Assembly (NCBI RefSeq): GCF_030698125.1
Contig: NZ_JAUYNV010000025.1
Span: 310,001-374,000, forward strand
Reading direction: 5' to 3'
From: Methyloversatilis sp.
Lineage (GTDB): Bacteria; Pseudomonadota; Gammaproteobacteria; Burkholderiales; Rhodocyclaceae
DNA length: 64,000 nucleotides
The notes under the pieces: model-generated
What the model was told of the DNA's origin: nothing
Seen by the model: only the letters and a program-made list of their open reading frames with translations
Database searches by the model: none
Part shown: one piece after another, positions 9,146-17,873 of the stretch
How the letters are laid out: every line of letters starts with the position of its first letter
Position numbering within the stretch: the stretch's first letter is position 1
Made by a program: the position numbers and the translations under genes

Positions 9146-10083
9146 CATCGGGCTCCGATCTGTTGTGCCAGCTGTTCCAGCGACGCCGCATCCGCCAGCG
9201 CCACACCCGTTAGGTTGCGGTCGATGCGCTTGGTCAGGCCGGCCAGCACCTTGCCCGGACCGCATTCCGCCACCGTGGCAGCGCCGAGCTCAGCCATGCG
9301 CTGGATGACTTCGACCCAGCGCACCGGCGCAGCAGCCTGACGCACCAGCGCGTCGCGGATGGCATCCGGCTCATCGGGCGAGGCAACGTCGACGTTGTTG
9401 ATCAGCGTGATCGCCGGGCGGGCAAACGCCACCTTCGGCAGCGCTTCGGCCAGGCGCGCTGCGGCCGGCTGCATCAGGGCGCAATGAAATGGCGCGCTGA
9501 CGGGAAGCGCCACGGTGCGCTTGGCCCCGCGCTCCGACAGCAGCGCCATGGCGCGCGTCACTGCCTCGGCATGGCCTGCAATCACCGTCTGTTCCGGCGA
9601 ATTGAAATTGACCGCGCTGACGATCTGCCCCTGCGCGGCATCGTCGCAGCAGGCCTGTACAGCTGCTGCGTCCAGTCCGAGCACAGCCGCCATGGCGCCG
9701 GTCCCTGCCGGCACCGCGTCCTGCATGGCCTGCGCACGCAGGCGGACCAGCGGCACCGCGTCAGCCAGCGTCAGCACCCCGGCCGCGACCAGCGCGGCGT
9801 ATTCGCCCAGGCTGTGGCCCGCGACCATGTCGGGACGACGACCGGTACGCGTCATCCAGCTGCGATACACGGCCACGCCGGCGGTCAGCATCAAGGGCTG
9901 GGTGTTGGTGGTGAGGGCAAGGCGTTCGGCCGGACCTTCGCACACCATCGCCCACAGGTCTTCGCCCAGCGCGGCAGACGCTTCATCGAAAGTGTTGCGG
10001 AGCACGGAGTCGTCGCCGTACGCGGCCATCATGCCGACCGACTGCGAACCCTGCCCGGGAAATACAAATGCGAGTTTCTGCAT
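9145..10083 (-). CDS. fabD: Malonyl-CoA:ACP transacylase
   Basis: A 312-residue enzyme loading malonyl groups on ACP. It starts MQKLAFVFPGQGSQSVGM (conserved GQGSQ) and has the nucleophile elbow GHSLGEYAAL with Ser91; the catalytic His is in SAPFHCALM. The ATG is 13 bp after the fabH stop. Length matches E. coli FabD (309). Confidence 0.96.
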   Translation of the reverse strand: MQKLAFVFPGQGSQSVGMMAAYGDDSVLRNTFDEASAALGEDLWAMVCEGPAERLALTTNTQPLMLTAGVAVYRSWMTRTGRRPDMVAGHSLGEYAALVAAGVLTLADAVPLVRLRAQAMQDAVPAGTGAMAAVLGLDAAAVQACCDDAAQGQIVSAVNFNSPEQTVIAGHAEAVTRAMALLSERGAKRTVALPVSAPFHCALMQPAAARLAEALPKVAFARPAITLINNVDVASPDEPDAIRDALVRQAAAPVRWVEVIQRMAELGAATVAECGPGKVLAGLTKRIDRNLTGVALADAASLEQLAQQIGAR

Positions 10084-10096
10084 GTTCGAAAGACCT

Positions 10097-11059
10097 TCAG
10101 AAGCGAAGCAGCGCGCCGCCCCACGTGAAACCGCCGCCGACGCCTTCCAGCATGACGATCTGACCACGCCGGATGCGACCGTCGCGCACTGCCAGATCGA
10201 GCGCGAGCGGAACCGACGCGGCCGAGGTGTTGCCGTGGTCGGCCACGGTGACCACCACCTTGTCCATCGGCAGATCGAGCCGGCGGGCGGTGGATTGAAG
10301 AATGCGCACGTTCGCCTGATGCGGTACCAGCCAGTCGAGGGCAGACATCGGCAGCTTCGCTGCGTCCATCAATTCGATTGCGGTGTCGCCGAGCACACGT
10401 ACCGCGAACTTGAATACCGCCTGGCCGTCCATCTGCAGCAGCGGCGTGCCGGACACCTTGCCGCCGCACACCGTACCGGGCACCGACAGGATGTCGTGGT
10501 AGTGGCCATCGGCGTGCAGCACCGACGACAGGATGCCCGGCTCGTCCGACGCCTCGAGCACGACCGCACCGGCGCCGTCGCCGAACAGCACACAGGTGCC
10601 GCGGTCGTCCCAGTTCAGGATGCGTGAAAACACTTCCGCACCGACCACCAGGGCGCACTTGTGCGAGCCGGAGCGGATGAATTTTTCGGCAATGGTCAGG
10701 GCGTAGATGAATCCTGCGCAAACGGCCTGGACATCGAACGCTACTGCAGTACGGTTCCCCAGCATGTTCTGCAGCAGACAGGCTGTACTCGGGAAGACCT
10801 GATCCGGCGTCGACGTCGCGACGATGATCAAATCAATGTCCTGCGCCGGGCGCCCCGCCGCCTCGAGCGCCCTGCGACAGGCATGCAGAGCAAGATCGCT
10901 GGATTTTTCGGAGTCGGCAGCAAAGTGTCGACGCCGGATGCCGGTTCGTTCGGCAATCCATTCGTCCGACGTCTCGATGCCACGCGCAACGAGATCGTCG
11001 TTGGACACCGGTGATCCTGGCAAATACGAGCCGGTGCCGGTGATACGGCAGAAGGTCAT
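10097..11059 (-). CDS. fabH: 3-oxoacyl-ACP synthase III (KAS III)
   Basis: A 320-residue enzyme starting fatty-acid synthesis from acetyl-CoA and malonyl-ACP. Catalytic residues are Cys114 ([11 protein letters not shown]), His in [10 protein letters not shown] and Asn in [10 protein letters not shown]. The start ATG overlaps the plsX stop (ATGA). The plsX-fabH-fabD-fabG-acpP-fabF order is conserved widely. Confidence 0.96.
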   Translation of the reverse strand: MTFCRITGTGSYLPGSPVSNDDLVARGIETSDEWIAERTGIRRRHFAADSEKSSDLALHACRRALEAAGRPAQDIDLIIVATSTPDQVFPSTACLLQNMLGNRTAVAFDVQAVCAGFIYALTIAEKFIRSGSHKCALVVGAEVFSRILNWDDRGTCVLFGDGAGAVVLEASDEPGILSSVLHADGHYHDILSVPGTVCGGKVSGTPLLQMDGQAVFKFAVRVLGDTAIELMDAAKLPMSALDWLVPHQANVRILQSTARRLDLPMDKVVVTVADHGNTSAASVPLALDLAVRDGRIRRGQIVMLEGVGGGFTWGGALLRF

Positions 11060-12069
11060 GCAGCCACCTCGGTACGTGTCATGCAAAGGGTAATGCGGGC
11101 GATCAGGTCGTTGCGCACGGCATCCGCCGCACGCGCCACCGCCTCTTCGAATCCGTAGGCATCGCTCGAGCCATGGCTCTTGACGACGACGCCACGCAGA
11201 CCGAGCAGCGTGGCGCCATTGTAGCGACGATGATCAACCCGGTTGCGGAAGGCCTGGATCACCGGCCGCGCAGCCAGGTACATGAGCTTGCGCAACGGTC
11301 CGCGACTGAATTCCTCGCGCAGGAAGGTCGCAATCATCTGCGCCAGACCTTCCGACGTTTTCAGCGCCACGTTGCCGACAAAGCCATCGCACACGACGAC
11401 ATCGGTCGTGCCCTTGTAGATGTCGTTGCCTTCCACATTGCCGTAGAAGTTCAGATCGCTGGCGCGCAACAGTTCGGCCGCGCCCTTGACCGCATCGTTG
11501 CCCTTGATCGCCTCTTCGCCGATGTTGAGCAGGCCGACGCTGGGACGCTCGCGTGACTCGAGTGCCGACACCAGCATGGCGCCCATCAGCCCGAACTGGA
11601 ACAGATGCTCGGAGGTGCAATCCACGTTGGCGCCAAGATCGAGCACGTAAGTGTGCCCCTTCATCGTCGGCAGGATGGACGCTATGGCCGGACGGTCGAT
11701 CCCGGGCAGCGTTTTCAGAACGAACTTTGCAATCGCCATCAGCGCACCGGTGTTGCCGGCGGAGACCGCCGCCTGCACGCGCCCGGACTTGACCAGGTCT
11801 ATCGCGACCCGCATCGACGAATCCTTCTTGCCGCGCATCGCCTGCGCTGGCGGCTCGTCCATGCCGATCACTTCAGTGGCGTGCACGACAGAGAGCCTGG
11901 GTTCGTTTTCGGCACCCAGGCGCTTCAACTCAGCGTTCAGAACGTCCTGCAACCCGACCAGCAGCACGCTGCACGCGGGATCACGCCGGATATAGGAAAC
12001 GGCCGCCGGCACGGTGACCGACGGGCCGTGGTCCCCGCCCATGCAATCAATGGCGAGGGTGTAGCTCAT
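11056..12069 (-). CDS. plsX: Phosphate acyltransferase PlsX
   Basis: A 337-residue enzyme making acyl-phosphate from acyl-ACP for phospholipid synthesis. Conserved segments are [14 protein letters not shown] at the N-terminus, [12 protein letters not shown] and [14 protein letters not shown]. The ATG at 12069 gives the family-typical start; an in-frame ATG three codons upstream (12078) is possible. It follows rpmF by about 76 bp. Confidence 0.95.
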   Translation of the reverse strand: MSYTLAIDCMGGDHGPSVTVPAAVSYIRRDPACSVLLVGLQDVLNAELKRLGAENEPRLSVVHATEVIGMDEPPAQAMRGKKDSSMRVAIDLVKSGRVQAAVSAGNTGALMAIAKFVLKTLPGIDRPAIASILPTMKGHTYVLDLGANVDCTSEHLFQFGLMGAMLVSALESRERPSVGLLNIGEEAIKGNDAVKGAAELLRASDLNFYGNVEGNDIYKGTTDVVVCDGFVGNVALKTSEGLAQMIATFLREEFSRGPLRKLMYLAARPVIQAFRNRVDHRRYNGATLLGLRGVVVKSHGSSDAYGFEEAVARAADAVRNDLIARITLCMTRTEVAA

Positions 12070-12145
12070 GCGATGCATCCAGTCCAGTCACGATGGCCGA
12101 AACTTGCCGACATCGGGCTGTGCGCCGGAAAGTCAGAACAGGGGA

Positions 12146-12325
12146 TCACTCGCCCTTGGTCTTGAGCACCTTCTTGCCGCGGTAGAAACCGCTCGGGGAA
12201 ATGTGGTGGCGCAGATGCACCTCGCCAGTCGTCGATTCGACTGCCGTCGCCGGTGCTGTCAGGAAATCGTGAGCACGATGCATGCCGCGCTTCGACGGGG
12301 ACTTCTTGTTTTGCTGGACTGCCAT
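12146..12325 (-). CDS. rpmF: 50S ribosomal protein L32
   Basis: A 59-residue basic protein starting [19 protein letters not shown], the L32 signature, with [17 protein letters not shown] at the C-terminus. AGGAG precedes the ATG at a good distance. The usual zinc cysteines of some L32 proteins are absent (Cys-minus form). Between yceD and plsX, as in many proteobacteria. Confidence 0.97.
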   Translation of the reverse strand: MAVQQNKKSPSKRGMHRAHDFLTAPATAVESTTGEVHLRHHISPSGFYRGKKVLKTKGE

Positions 12326-12485
12326 GGAACCACTCCTACCGGAAAACCGGATGAATAAAACGTGATGGGTCGCCGCTGCTTTCCCGACCGGTCGGCGGCT
12401 GCCGAACGGTCGAAGTGCGCCTACGCGCCGACCCTGCTTGTTGCACACCACCGGCGCCATCAAGCGCCGGCACCTACGACTTTCA

Positions 12486-13031
12486 CTACTTTCCCTGCTT
12501 CAACCTGCCCAACTCAGCGAACGGCGACGGCTTGGCCACATCCGCGTCGGCGCCCGCGCCAGGCGGACTGCACTGTTCATGCAACGCGATGGCGGGCAGC
12601 GACAGCAACACCTCGTCTTCGATCAGCGTTCGCACATCCAGCAGACCTTCCAGCTCAAGCGCCTCATAGCTGTCGTCATCGAGGTCCTGATCGCCCCATT
12701 CTTCACCTGCCGGAACAAGGCGGAAGCGCGAATGGCTGCGCACACCCACTGCGACGTCCTCGAGGCAGCGCTGGCACTGCAACATCAATGATCCAGCAAG
12801 CGCCAACTCAAGCCAGCACGCGCCTTCGTCATCTACCTGCCCGGCGATCGACCAGTCTATCCGTGCCGGAACCGCCGAGCACTCCTGCGCGACACGTTCA
12901 AGCAACGCGACATCCGTACTGCCATCAAGTACACCGGATGTACGTGCAAACTGTATTGCGTCGAGATGCCAGGGCATTCCGTCACCCTTGCCGGATGCCT
13001 GCTGTCGGTCGCTGTCATCCATGCCTGTCAC
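12486..13031 (-). CDS. yceD: YceD family protein (DUF177)
   Basis: A 181-residue acidic protein with the DUF177 core: a CQRCL cysteine pair ([10 protein letters not shown]) and, near the C-terminus, the [19 protein letters not shown] segment. YceD is linked to 23S rRNA accumulation and is co-transcribed with rpmF. The GTG at 13031 follows AGAGG by a good spacing; the ATG at 13022 is an alternative. Divergent from maf. Confidence 0.9.
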   Translation of the reverse strand: MTGMDDSDRQQASGKGDGMPWHLDAIQFARTSGVLDGSTDVALLERVAQECSAVPARIDWSIAGQVDDEGACWLELALAGSLMLQCQRCLEDVAVGVRSHSRFRLVPAGEEWGDQDLDDDSYEALELEGLLDVRTLIEDEVLLSLPAIALHEQCSPPGAGADADVAKPSPFAELGRLKQGK

Positions 13032-13179
13032 GGGAACCTCTATCGCACCCTGCTCGAACCAGACCGCCTGTCGGCGGGCCTGCAGGGCGCATCGGGCCGA
13101 AGAATCAAACCCAAAATGATACTATCCGGCACGTAATACTGTCAAAGCGTTCCGCAACGACACGCCGTCTCGCCCGCCT

Positions 13180-13770
13180 ATGTCTGATACCCCGCCCCCG
13201 CTCGTTCTTGGTTCCTCGTCGCGCTATCGACGCGAATTGCTGGCGCGCCTGCGCCTGCCCTTCACGACTGCATCGCCGGACATTGACGAATCCTGCGTCG
13301 GTGACGAAACGCCCCGTGCGCAGGCCATCCGGCTCGCCCGCAACAAGGCACAGGCGATCGCCCTCCGTCATCCGGACAGCTGCATCATCGGCTCCGACCA
13401 GGTCGCCTGGTGCGGCGCCCGTCGCTACGGCAAACCCGGTACGCGCGATGCCGCAATCACCCAGTTGCTCGAACTGAGCGGCTCGAAAGTGACCTTCGAC
13501 ACCGCGCTCTGTGTCCTCGATGCGCGAAGCGGCGCGCTGCATGAAGCAGTCGTTCCGACCGAAGTCGTGTTCCGGACGCTGTCGAAAACGGAAATCGAAC
13601 GCTATGTCGAACTTGACGATCCGATCGACTGTGCCGGCGCCGCGAAATCCGAGTCCCTCGGCATTGCGCTGCTGGAACGACTCAGCGGAGACGACCCGAC
13701 CGCACTGGTCGGCCTGCCGCTGATCGAGCTGAGCCGCACGCTGCGCCGAATCGGTTATCCGCTGCCATGA
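13180..13770 (+). CDS. Maf-like nucleotide pyrophosphatase (YceF type)
   Basis: A 196-residue Maf/Ham1-fold protein hydrolysing non-canonical nucleoside triphosphates. It starts with LVLGSSSRYRRELLARL (conserved SSSxxR) and has IIGSDQVAWCGA and CAGAAKSESLGIALLERL. The YceF subgroup is known to prefer m7GTP; position next to yceD/rpmF supports YceF, not YhdE. The stop overlaps the next start (ATGA). Confidence 0.9.
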   Translation: MSDTPPPLVLGSSSRYRRELLARLRLPFTTASPDIDESCVGDETPRAQAIRLARNKAQAIALRHPDSCIIGSDQVAWCGARRYGKPGTRDAAITQLLELSGSKVTFDTALCVLDARSGALHEAVVPTEVVFRTLSKTEIERYVELDDPIDCAGAAKSESLGIALLERLSGDDPTALVGLPLIELSRTLRRIGYPLP

Positions 13771-14495
13771 GCGCACCACCGCACGGTGTGCTCTACATGT
13801 TGCCCAGCGCACTCGACAGCCGCGCCTTGTGGCAGGCCGATACACCTTCGGCGGTGCGGGAGTGTGCGCACCGGCTCGACTACTTTCTGGTCGAAAGCGC
13901 CAAATCGGCGCGGGCGACATTGAAGCGACTGGAGCATCCGACGCCGCTGCGCGAGCTGGAAATCGTCGAATTGCCACCCGAGCGCGGCGGCTCTCCGCTG
14001 CGTGCGCTGCTTGAACCGGTGCGCGCGGGGCGCAGCGCCGGCGTCATCTCGGATGCCGGCTGTCCGGGCGTCGCCGACCCCGGCGCACTGGCGGCACGCG
14101 CTGCACACGCCATGGGTATCGAAGTGGTGCCGCTGGTCGGCCCGTCGTCCATCCTTCTCGGCCTGATGGCTTCAGGGCTGAATGGCCAGTCGTTTGCGTT
14201 TCATGGCTACCTGCCGGTGGACGACGCAGAGCGGGCGCGTGCGTTGGCTACCCTTGAAAAGACGTCGGCGCAGCTGCGCCAGACGCAGCTGTTCATCGAA
14301 ACGCCCTACCGAAATCTGAAAATGTTCGAAACCCTGCGCGCGCATTGCCGCGGCGACACCTTGCTGTGCATCGCCAGCGCGCTGACGGCACCTGATCAAT
14401 ACGTACGCACGCTCACGGTGGCGCAGTGGAAAACGGCCGATGTAGCGCGCATCGACCGGCGCCCCACCCTGTTCCTGATGCTGGCCGGCGCCTGA
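13767..14495 (+). CDS. SAM-dependent methyltransferase, tetrapyrrole methylase (RsmI-like) family
   Basis: A 242-residue protein of the uroporphyrin-III C/tetrapyrrole methylase fold. RsmI-like elements are FLVESAKSARATLKRL, GVISDAGCPGVADPG, PLVGPSSILLGLMASGLNG and FIETPYRN. RsmI 2'-O-methylates C1402 of 16S rRNA, but this protein lacks the usual GGTLYVVATPIGNL start (here GVLYMLPSAL), so it is a paralogue next to maf and not clearly RsmI itself. Substrate unknown. Translationally coupled to maf. Confidence 0.8.
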   Translation: MSAPPHGVLYMLPSALDSRALWQADTPSAVRECAHRLDYFLVESAKSARATLKRLEHPTPLRELEIVELPPERGGSPLRALLEPVRAGRSAGVISDAGCPGVADPGALAARAAHAMGIEVVPLVGPSSILLGLMASGLNGQSFAFHGYLPVDDAERARALATLEKTSAQLRQTQLFIETPYRNLKMFETLRAHCRGDTLLCIASALTAPDQYVRTLTVAQWKTADVARIDRRPTLFLMLAGA

Positions 14496-14518
14496 ACGCT
14501 GACCGGTCGCCGCAAACT

Positions 14519-15484
14519 TCAGCGCAGACCGATGCGCGAAAAGGCGCCCGCAACACTTTCCCCGACATCGGCACCAAACTGCTTGGCGAAACGTTCCGCC
14601 AGATTCTGCCGCTGGGTGAAATCGACGATGTCTGCCGCCTTGACGACCTCGCGCGCGACAAATTCGACGCTGCCGAGATCATCGGCGAGCCCGAGTTCTA
14701 TGCTGCGGGTACCGCTCCACATCAGGCCGGAGAACATGTCCGGCGATTCCTTCAACCGATCGCCGCGCCCCTTGCGCACGACGTCGATGAACTGCTGATG
14801 CACGTCGCCAAGCAGTTCCCGGGCGTGCACGCGATGGCCTTCGTCCTGCGGCGAAAACGGGTCGAGGAAGCCCTTGTTTTCGCCTGCGGTGAGCAGGCGA
14901 CGCTCGACGCCGATCTTGTCCATCAGACCGGTAAAACCGAAACCTTCCATCAACACGCCGATCGAGCCGACGATGCTCGCCTTGTCCACATAGATACGGT
15001 CTGCGGCGACCGCAACGTAGTAGCCACCGGAGGCACAGATGTCCTCGACCACCGCGTACAGCGGCACATTCGGGTACATGGCCCGCAGGCGATTCATTTC
15101 GTCGTTGATGATGCCGCTCTGCACCGGGCTGCCGCCCGGGCTGTTGATGCGCAGGATGACGCCCTGCGTGTTCTTGTCCTCGAATGCCGACTGTAGCGAT
15201 GCCATCACGCTCTCGGCGCTGGCTTCGGCCCCGGGCGCAATGACCCCGCTCAGTTCGACCAGCGCGGTGTGTTTGCGGTGTTCCGCCTGGCTGAAAAGGG
15301 TACTCCAGTCGACCACGGCGAAAAGCAGCACACCCAGGTAGGCGAAGCCGACCAGCTTGAAGAAAATTCCCCAGCGACGCTTGCGCCGCTGCTCGACCAC
15401 CGATTCAAGCGCCAGGCGCTCGATCAGTTTTCGTTCCCAGACGGGTTCTGCACTGGGGTCGCGCTGCTTTTCCGGTTCGGACAT
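14519..15484 (-). CDS. sppA: Signal peptide peptidase SppA (S49, 36 kDa type)
   Basis: A 321-residue inner-membrane serine protease with one N-terminal membrane span (about 38-58). The S49 Ser-Lys dyad is expected from EDICASGGYYVAVAAD (Ser) and VDKASIVGSIGV (Lys). Length fits the short single-domain SppA that digests left-over signal peptides. The ATG at 15484 is chosen over one 18 bp upstream. Last gene of rluC-gph-Rieske-sppA. Confidence 0.92.
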   Translation of the reverse strand: MSEPEKQRDPSAEPVWERKLIERLALESVVEQRRKRRWGIFFKLVGFAYLGVLLFAVVDWSTLFSQAEHRKHTALVELSGVIAPGAEASAESVMASLQSAFEDKNTQGVILRINSPGGSPVQSGIINDEMNRLRAMYPNVPLYAVVEDICASGGYYVAVAADRIYVDKASIVGSIGVLMEGFGFTGLMDKIGVERRLLTAGENKGFLDPFSPQDEGHRVHARELLGDVHQQFIDVVRKGRGDRLKESPDMFSGLMWSGTRSIELGLADDLGSVEFVAREVVKAADIVDFTQRQNLAERFAKQFGADVGESVAGAFSRIGLR

Positions 15485-15506
15485 TTTTAACCAATAAAAC
15501 AAACAT

Positions 15507-15845
15507 TTACGCGGGTCGCCATACCATTCCGCCGGATTCTTCCAGCGCTACCGGTTCAAGACGGCTGCCGCGGCAGGGTCCGCCGACGCAGTGCCCGGAT
15601 TCAGGAGCATAGATCGCGCCATGAGTGGAACACATCAAGTATAACTTTGTGTCGTCAAAGAACTCGCCGTGATTCCAGTCAAGCTCTATCGGCACGTGGG
15701 CGCAGCGATTGATGTAGCCACGCACCTGCCCGCGAAATCTGACCGCGAATGCGGCCACTGCCTTGCCGCGCTGTTCGACCTCGAAGCGGACGCCGGGCCC
15801 GCCATCGACCAGTTCGGCCGATTCGCACACCGCTATGCGTGACAT
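15507..15845 (-). CDS. Rieske [2Fe-2S] ferredoxin-like protein
   Basis: A 112-residue stand-alone Rieske domain. The cluster ligands are Cys-X-His in NRCAHVPIEL and Cys-X2-His in MCSTHGAIYAP. Such small Rieske proteins next to gph/sppA are common in betaproteobacteria; their electron partner is not known. It overlaps the gph stop by 13 bp. A GTG at 15854 would add three residues. Confidence 0.88.
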   Translation of the reverse strand: MSRIAVCESAELVDGGPGVRFEVEQRGKAVAAFAVRFRGQVRGYINRCAHVPIELDWNHGEFFDDTKLYLMCSTHGAIYAPESGHCVGGPCRGSRLEPVALEESGGMVWRPA

Positions 15846-16489
15846 GCCAGCCACGCCGTCAGTTCATCGACACTCGCGCAATGTGCCTTCGGACGGGCCG
15901 CCAGCAGTTCGTGCAGGGGATGTGCGCCGTACGTCACCGCGACCGACTCACATCCGGCGTGCCGCGCCATCAGCAAGTCGTGCGTCGTGTCGCCGATGAC
16001 CAGTGTGCGCGCCGGATCGAACGACAGTTCGTCCATCAGTTCAAGCACCATGTCCGGTGCCGGCTTCGATACCGACTCGTCGGCGCAGCGCGTTGCGGCA
16101 AACCGGCTGCCCAGTCCGGTATGGCTGAGCGCGCGGTCCAGCCCCGCCCGGCTCTTGCCGGTGGCGACGGCCAGGGTGTGTCCGCGCGCACTCAGGCCGT
16201 CCAGCAATGCGGGCACGCCATCGAACAGCGCCAGTTCGTGGTCGCGTGCCAGATAGTGGTAGCGATAGCGGCCCGCAAGTTCCTGATGGCGTGACGACGG
16301 TAACCCGGGCACCACGCGGGCGAGTGCGTCGACCAGGCCAAGGCCGATCACCGAACGAGCGATGCGGTCGTCCGGCGTGCCCAGCCCGAGATCTTCGCAG
16401 GCGCGCTGTATGGCATGGACGATGGCAGCGGCCGAATCGAGCAGCGTACCGTCCCAATCGAAAACAATGAGGTCAAACTGTGCGGGCAT
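15833..16489 (-). CDS. gph: HAD-family phosphatase, phosphoglycolate phosphatase-like
   Basis: A 218-residue HAD hydrolase: motif I FDWDGTLLDS (nucleophile Asp), motif II VATGKSRAG, Lys in the SKPAPDMV segment and motif IV GDTTHDLLMARHAG. Gph removes phosphate from 2-phosphoglycolate. The gph name rests on the rluC-gph context and overall pattern; other small HAD phosphatases look similar. Starts 7 bp after rluC. Confidence 0.85.
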   Translation of the reverse strand: MPAQFDLIVFDWDGTLLDSAAAIVHAIQRACEDLGLGTPDDRIARSVIGLGLVDALARVVPGLPSSRHQELAGRYRYHYLARDHELALFDGVPALLDGLSARGHTLAVATGKSRAGLDRALSHTGLGSRFAATRCADESVSKPAPDMVLELMDELSFDPARTLVIGDTTHDLLMARHAGCESVAVTYGAHPLHELLAARPKAHCASVDELTAWLACHA

Positions 16490-16496
16490 GAGGATG

Positions 16497-17495
16497 TCAG
16501 TCGGGGTTTTCGTTCTGGAGAGGCAGGTCGGCGTCTTTCCGTTCGAATTCGCGCTTCTGCTGCTGATCGATGCGGCGCACGAAGCCAGTCAGGTCGGCCG
16601 GCAGCGGCGCCGCCAGTTCAACCGGCTCTCCGGTCAGCGGATGTTTCAGGGCCAGACTGTGGGCGTGCAGGAACATGCGCGGCAGGCCTTCCTTGCGCAA
16701 GACCTTGTTGAGCGCGAAATCTCCATATTTTTCGTCGCCGACGATGGGAAAACCACTGGCCGACAGATGCACACGTATCTGGTGCGTCCGGCCGGTCTTG
16801 ATCCGGACGTCGAGCAGGCTGTAGCCCGGCCAGCGTACTTCGAGCCGGACAATGGAGTGCGCCGCCTTGCCTTCACTGTCCACCGACACCCGGCGCTCGC
16901 CGGACTCGGTCAGGTATTTGGTCAGCGCCAGCTTGATGTGCTGCTGGGGATTCATCCAGCGTCCGCTGACCAGCGCGAAATAGTGCTTTTCCATGCCGCC
17001 ATCGCGGAAGGCATCGTGCAGCGAAGTGAGCGCCGACCGCTTCTTGGCAATCAGCAGGATGCCGGAAGTTTCGCGGTCCAGCCGGTGCGCCAGTTCGAGC
17101 AGCCGCGCGTCGGGGCGGGCACGTCGCAGGCTTTCGATGACGCCGAAGCTGACGCCGCTGCCACCATGCACCGCCATGCCTGCCGGCTTGTTCAGCGCGA
17201 GAAAGGCCTCGTCTTCATAAAGGATGTCGAAATCGCGCGATGGCACCGGCGCGGGCGCACCCGGCTCGGCCAGCCGCATCGGCGGAATGCGCACTTCGTC
17301 GCTTTCCGCCAGCCGGTAGGTCTGATCGACCCGCTTGCTGTTGACCCGCACTTCACCCGAACGCAGCACCCGATAGACGTGGCTTTTCGGCACGCCCTTG
17401 CAGATACGGATCAGGAAATTGTCGATGCGCTGGCCGGCTTCCTCGATGTCCACGACATGCCGCACTACTTTCGGAGCTTTACCCAACTCCTTCAT
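16497..17495 (-). CDS. rluC: 23S rRNA pseudouridine synthase RluC
   Basis: A 332-residue RluA-family enzyme with an N-terminal S4 domain (QRIDNFLIRICKGVPKSHVYR, about 22-80) and the catalytic motif HRLDRETSGILL with the nucleophile Asp. RluC modifies U955, U2504 and U2580 in E. coli. Length (E. coli 319) and position upstream of gph and divergent from rne, as in other proteobacteria, support RluC. Confidence 0.93.
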   Translation of the reverse strand: MKELGKAPKVVRHVVDIEEAGQRIDNFLIRICKGVPKSHVYRVLRSGEVRVNSKRVDQTYRLAESDEVRIPPMRLAEPGAPAPVPSRDFDILYEDEAFLALNKPAGMAVHGGSGVSFGVIESLRRARPDARLLELAHRLDRETSGILLIAKKRSALTSLHDAFRDGGMEKHYFALVSGRWMNPQQHIKLALTKYLTESGERRVSVDSEGKAAHSIVRLEVRWPGYSLLDVRIKTGRTHQIRVHLSASGFPIVGDEKYGDFALNKVLRKEGLPRMFLHAHSLALKHPLTGEPVELAAPLPADLTGFVRRIDQQQKREFERKDADLPLQNENPD

Positions 17496-17873
17496 TTCAA
17501 ATATACTGCGCTGCGTTTTCGGTCTGTTTGCGAGATAGGGGCAGTCCGGAGCACATCCAGCCCGAAGTGGTGGACGCCGGTATCAAAGTGTTCGGTGAAG
17601 TGCTTCATGCGGTCTTTCTTGGACGGACGAAAACCGGATCACGGGTTAATCCCGCTCACCCCAAGTAGCGAGTGTACTGAGTAGCGCGAGTACCGTACAG
17701 GCAGAATCCCCCAGGCAGCTGCGAGACCGCGGCTGCATTGAGAGTTGGCAAACCCCTCCACGTCCCCGTCCCGTCCTCATCGAGATAGAACCCGATTGCC
17801 GCCGAAACGATAGACGTTATTCATTTGACGAGCGGTTTGTCCTGCCCGTGTGCGGTGCGCGCGGGAGAAGTTG
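17496..17873. promoter_or_regulatory. Divergent region and probable long 5' leader of rne
   Basis: 378 bp without a convincing gene. It must hold the rluC promoter and the rne promoter plus leader. Visible structure: imperfect direct repeats starting AGTAGCG at 17664 and 17680, and a hairpin with GCAGC/GCTGC arms at 17715-17736. A long leader on rne mediates feedback control in E. coli; whether this one does is inference. Confidence 0.4.

Noticed and set aside
17560-17684. Short open frame in the rne leader (KWWTPVSKCSVKCFMRSF)
   Set aside because: No start with ribosome site and no family resemblance; kept only as leader sequence.
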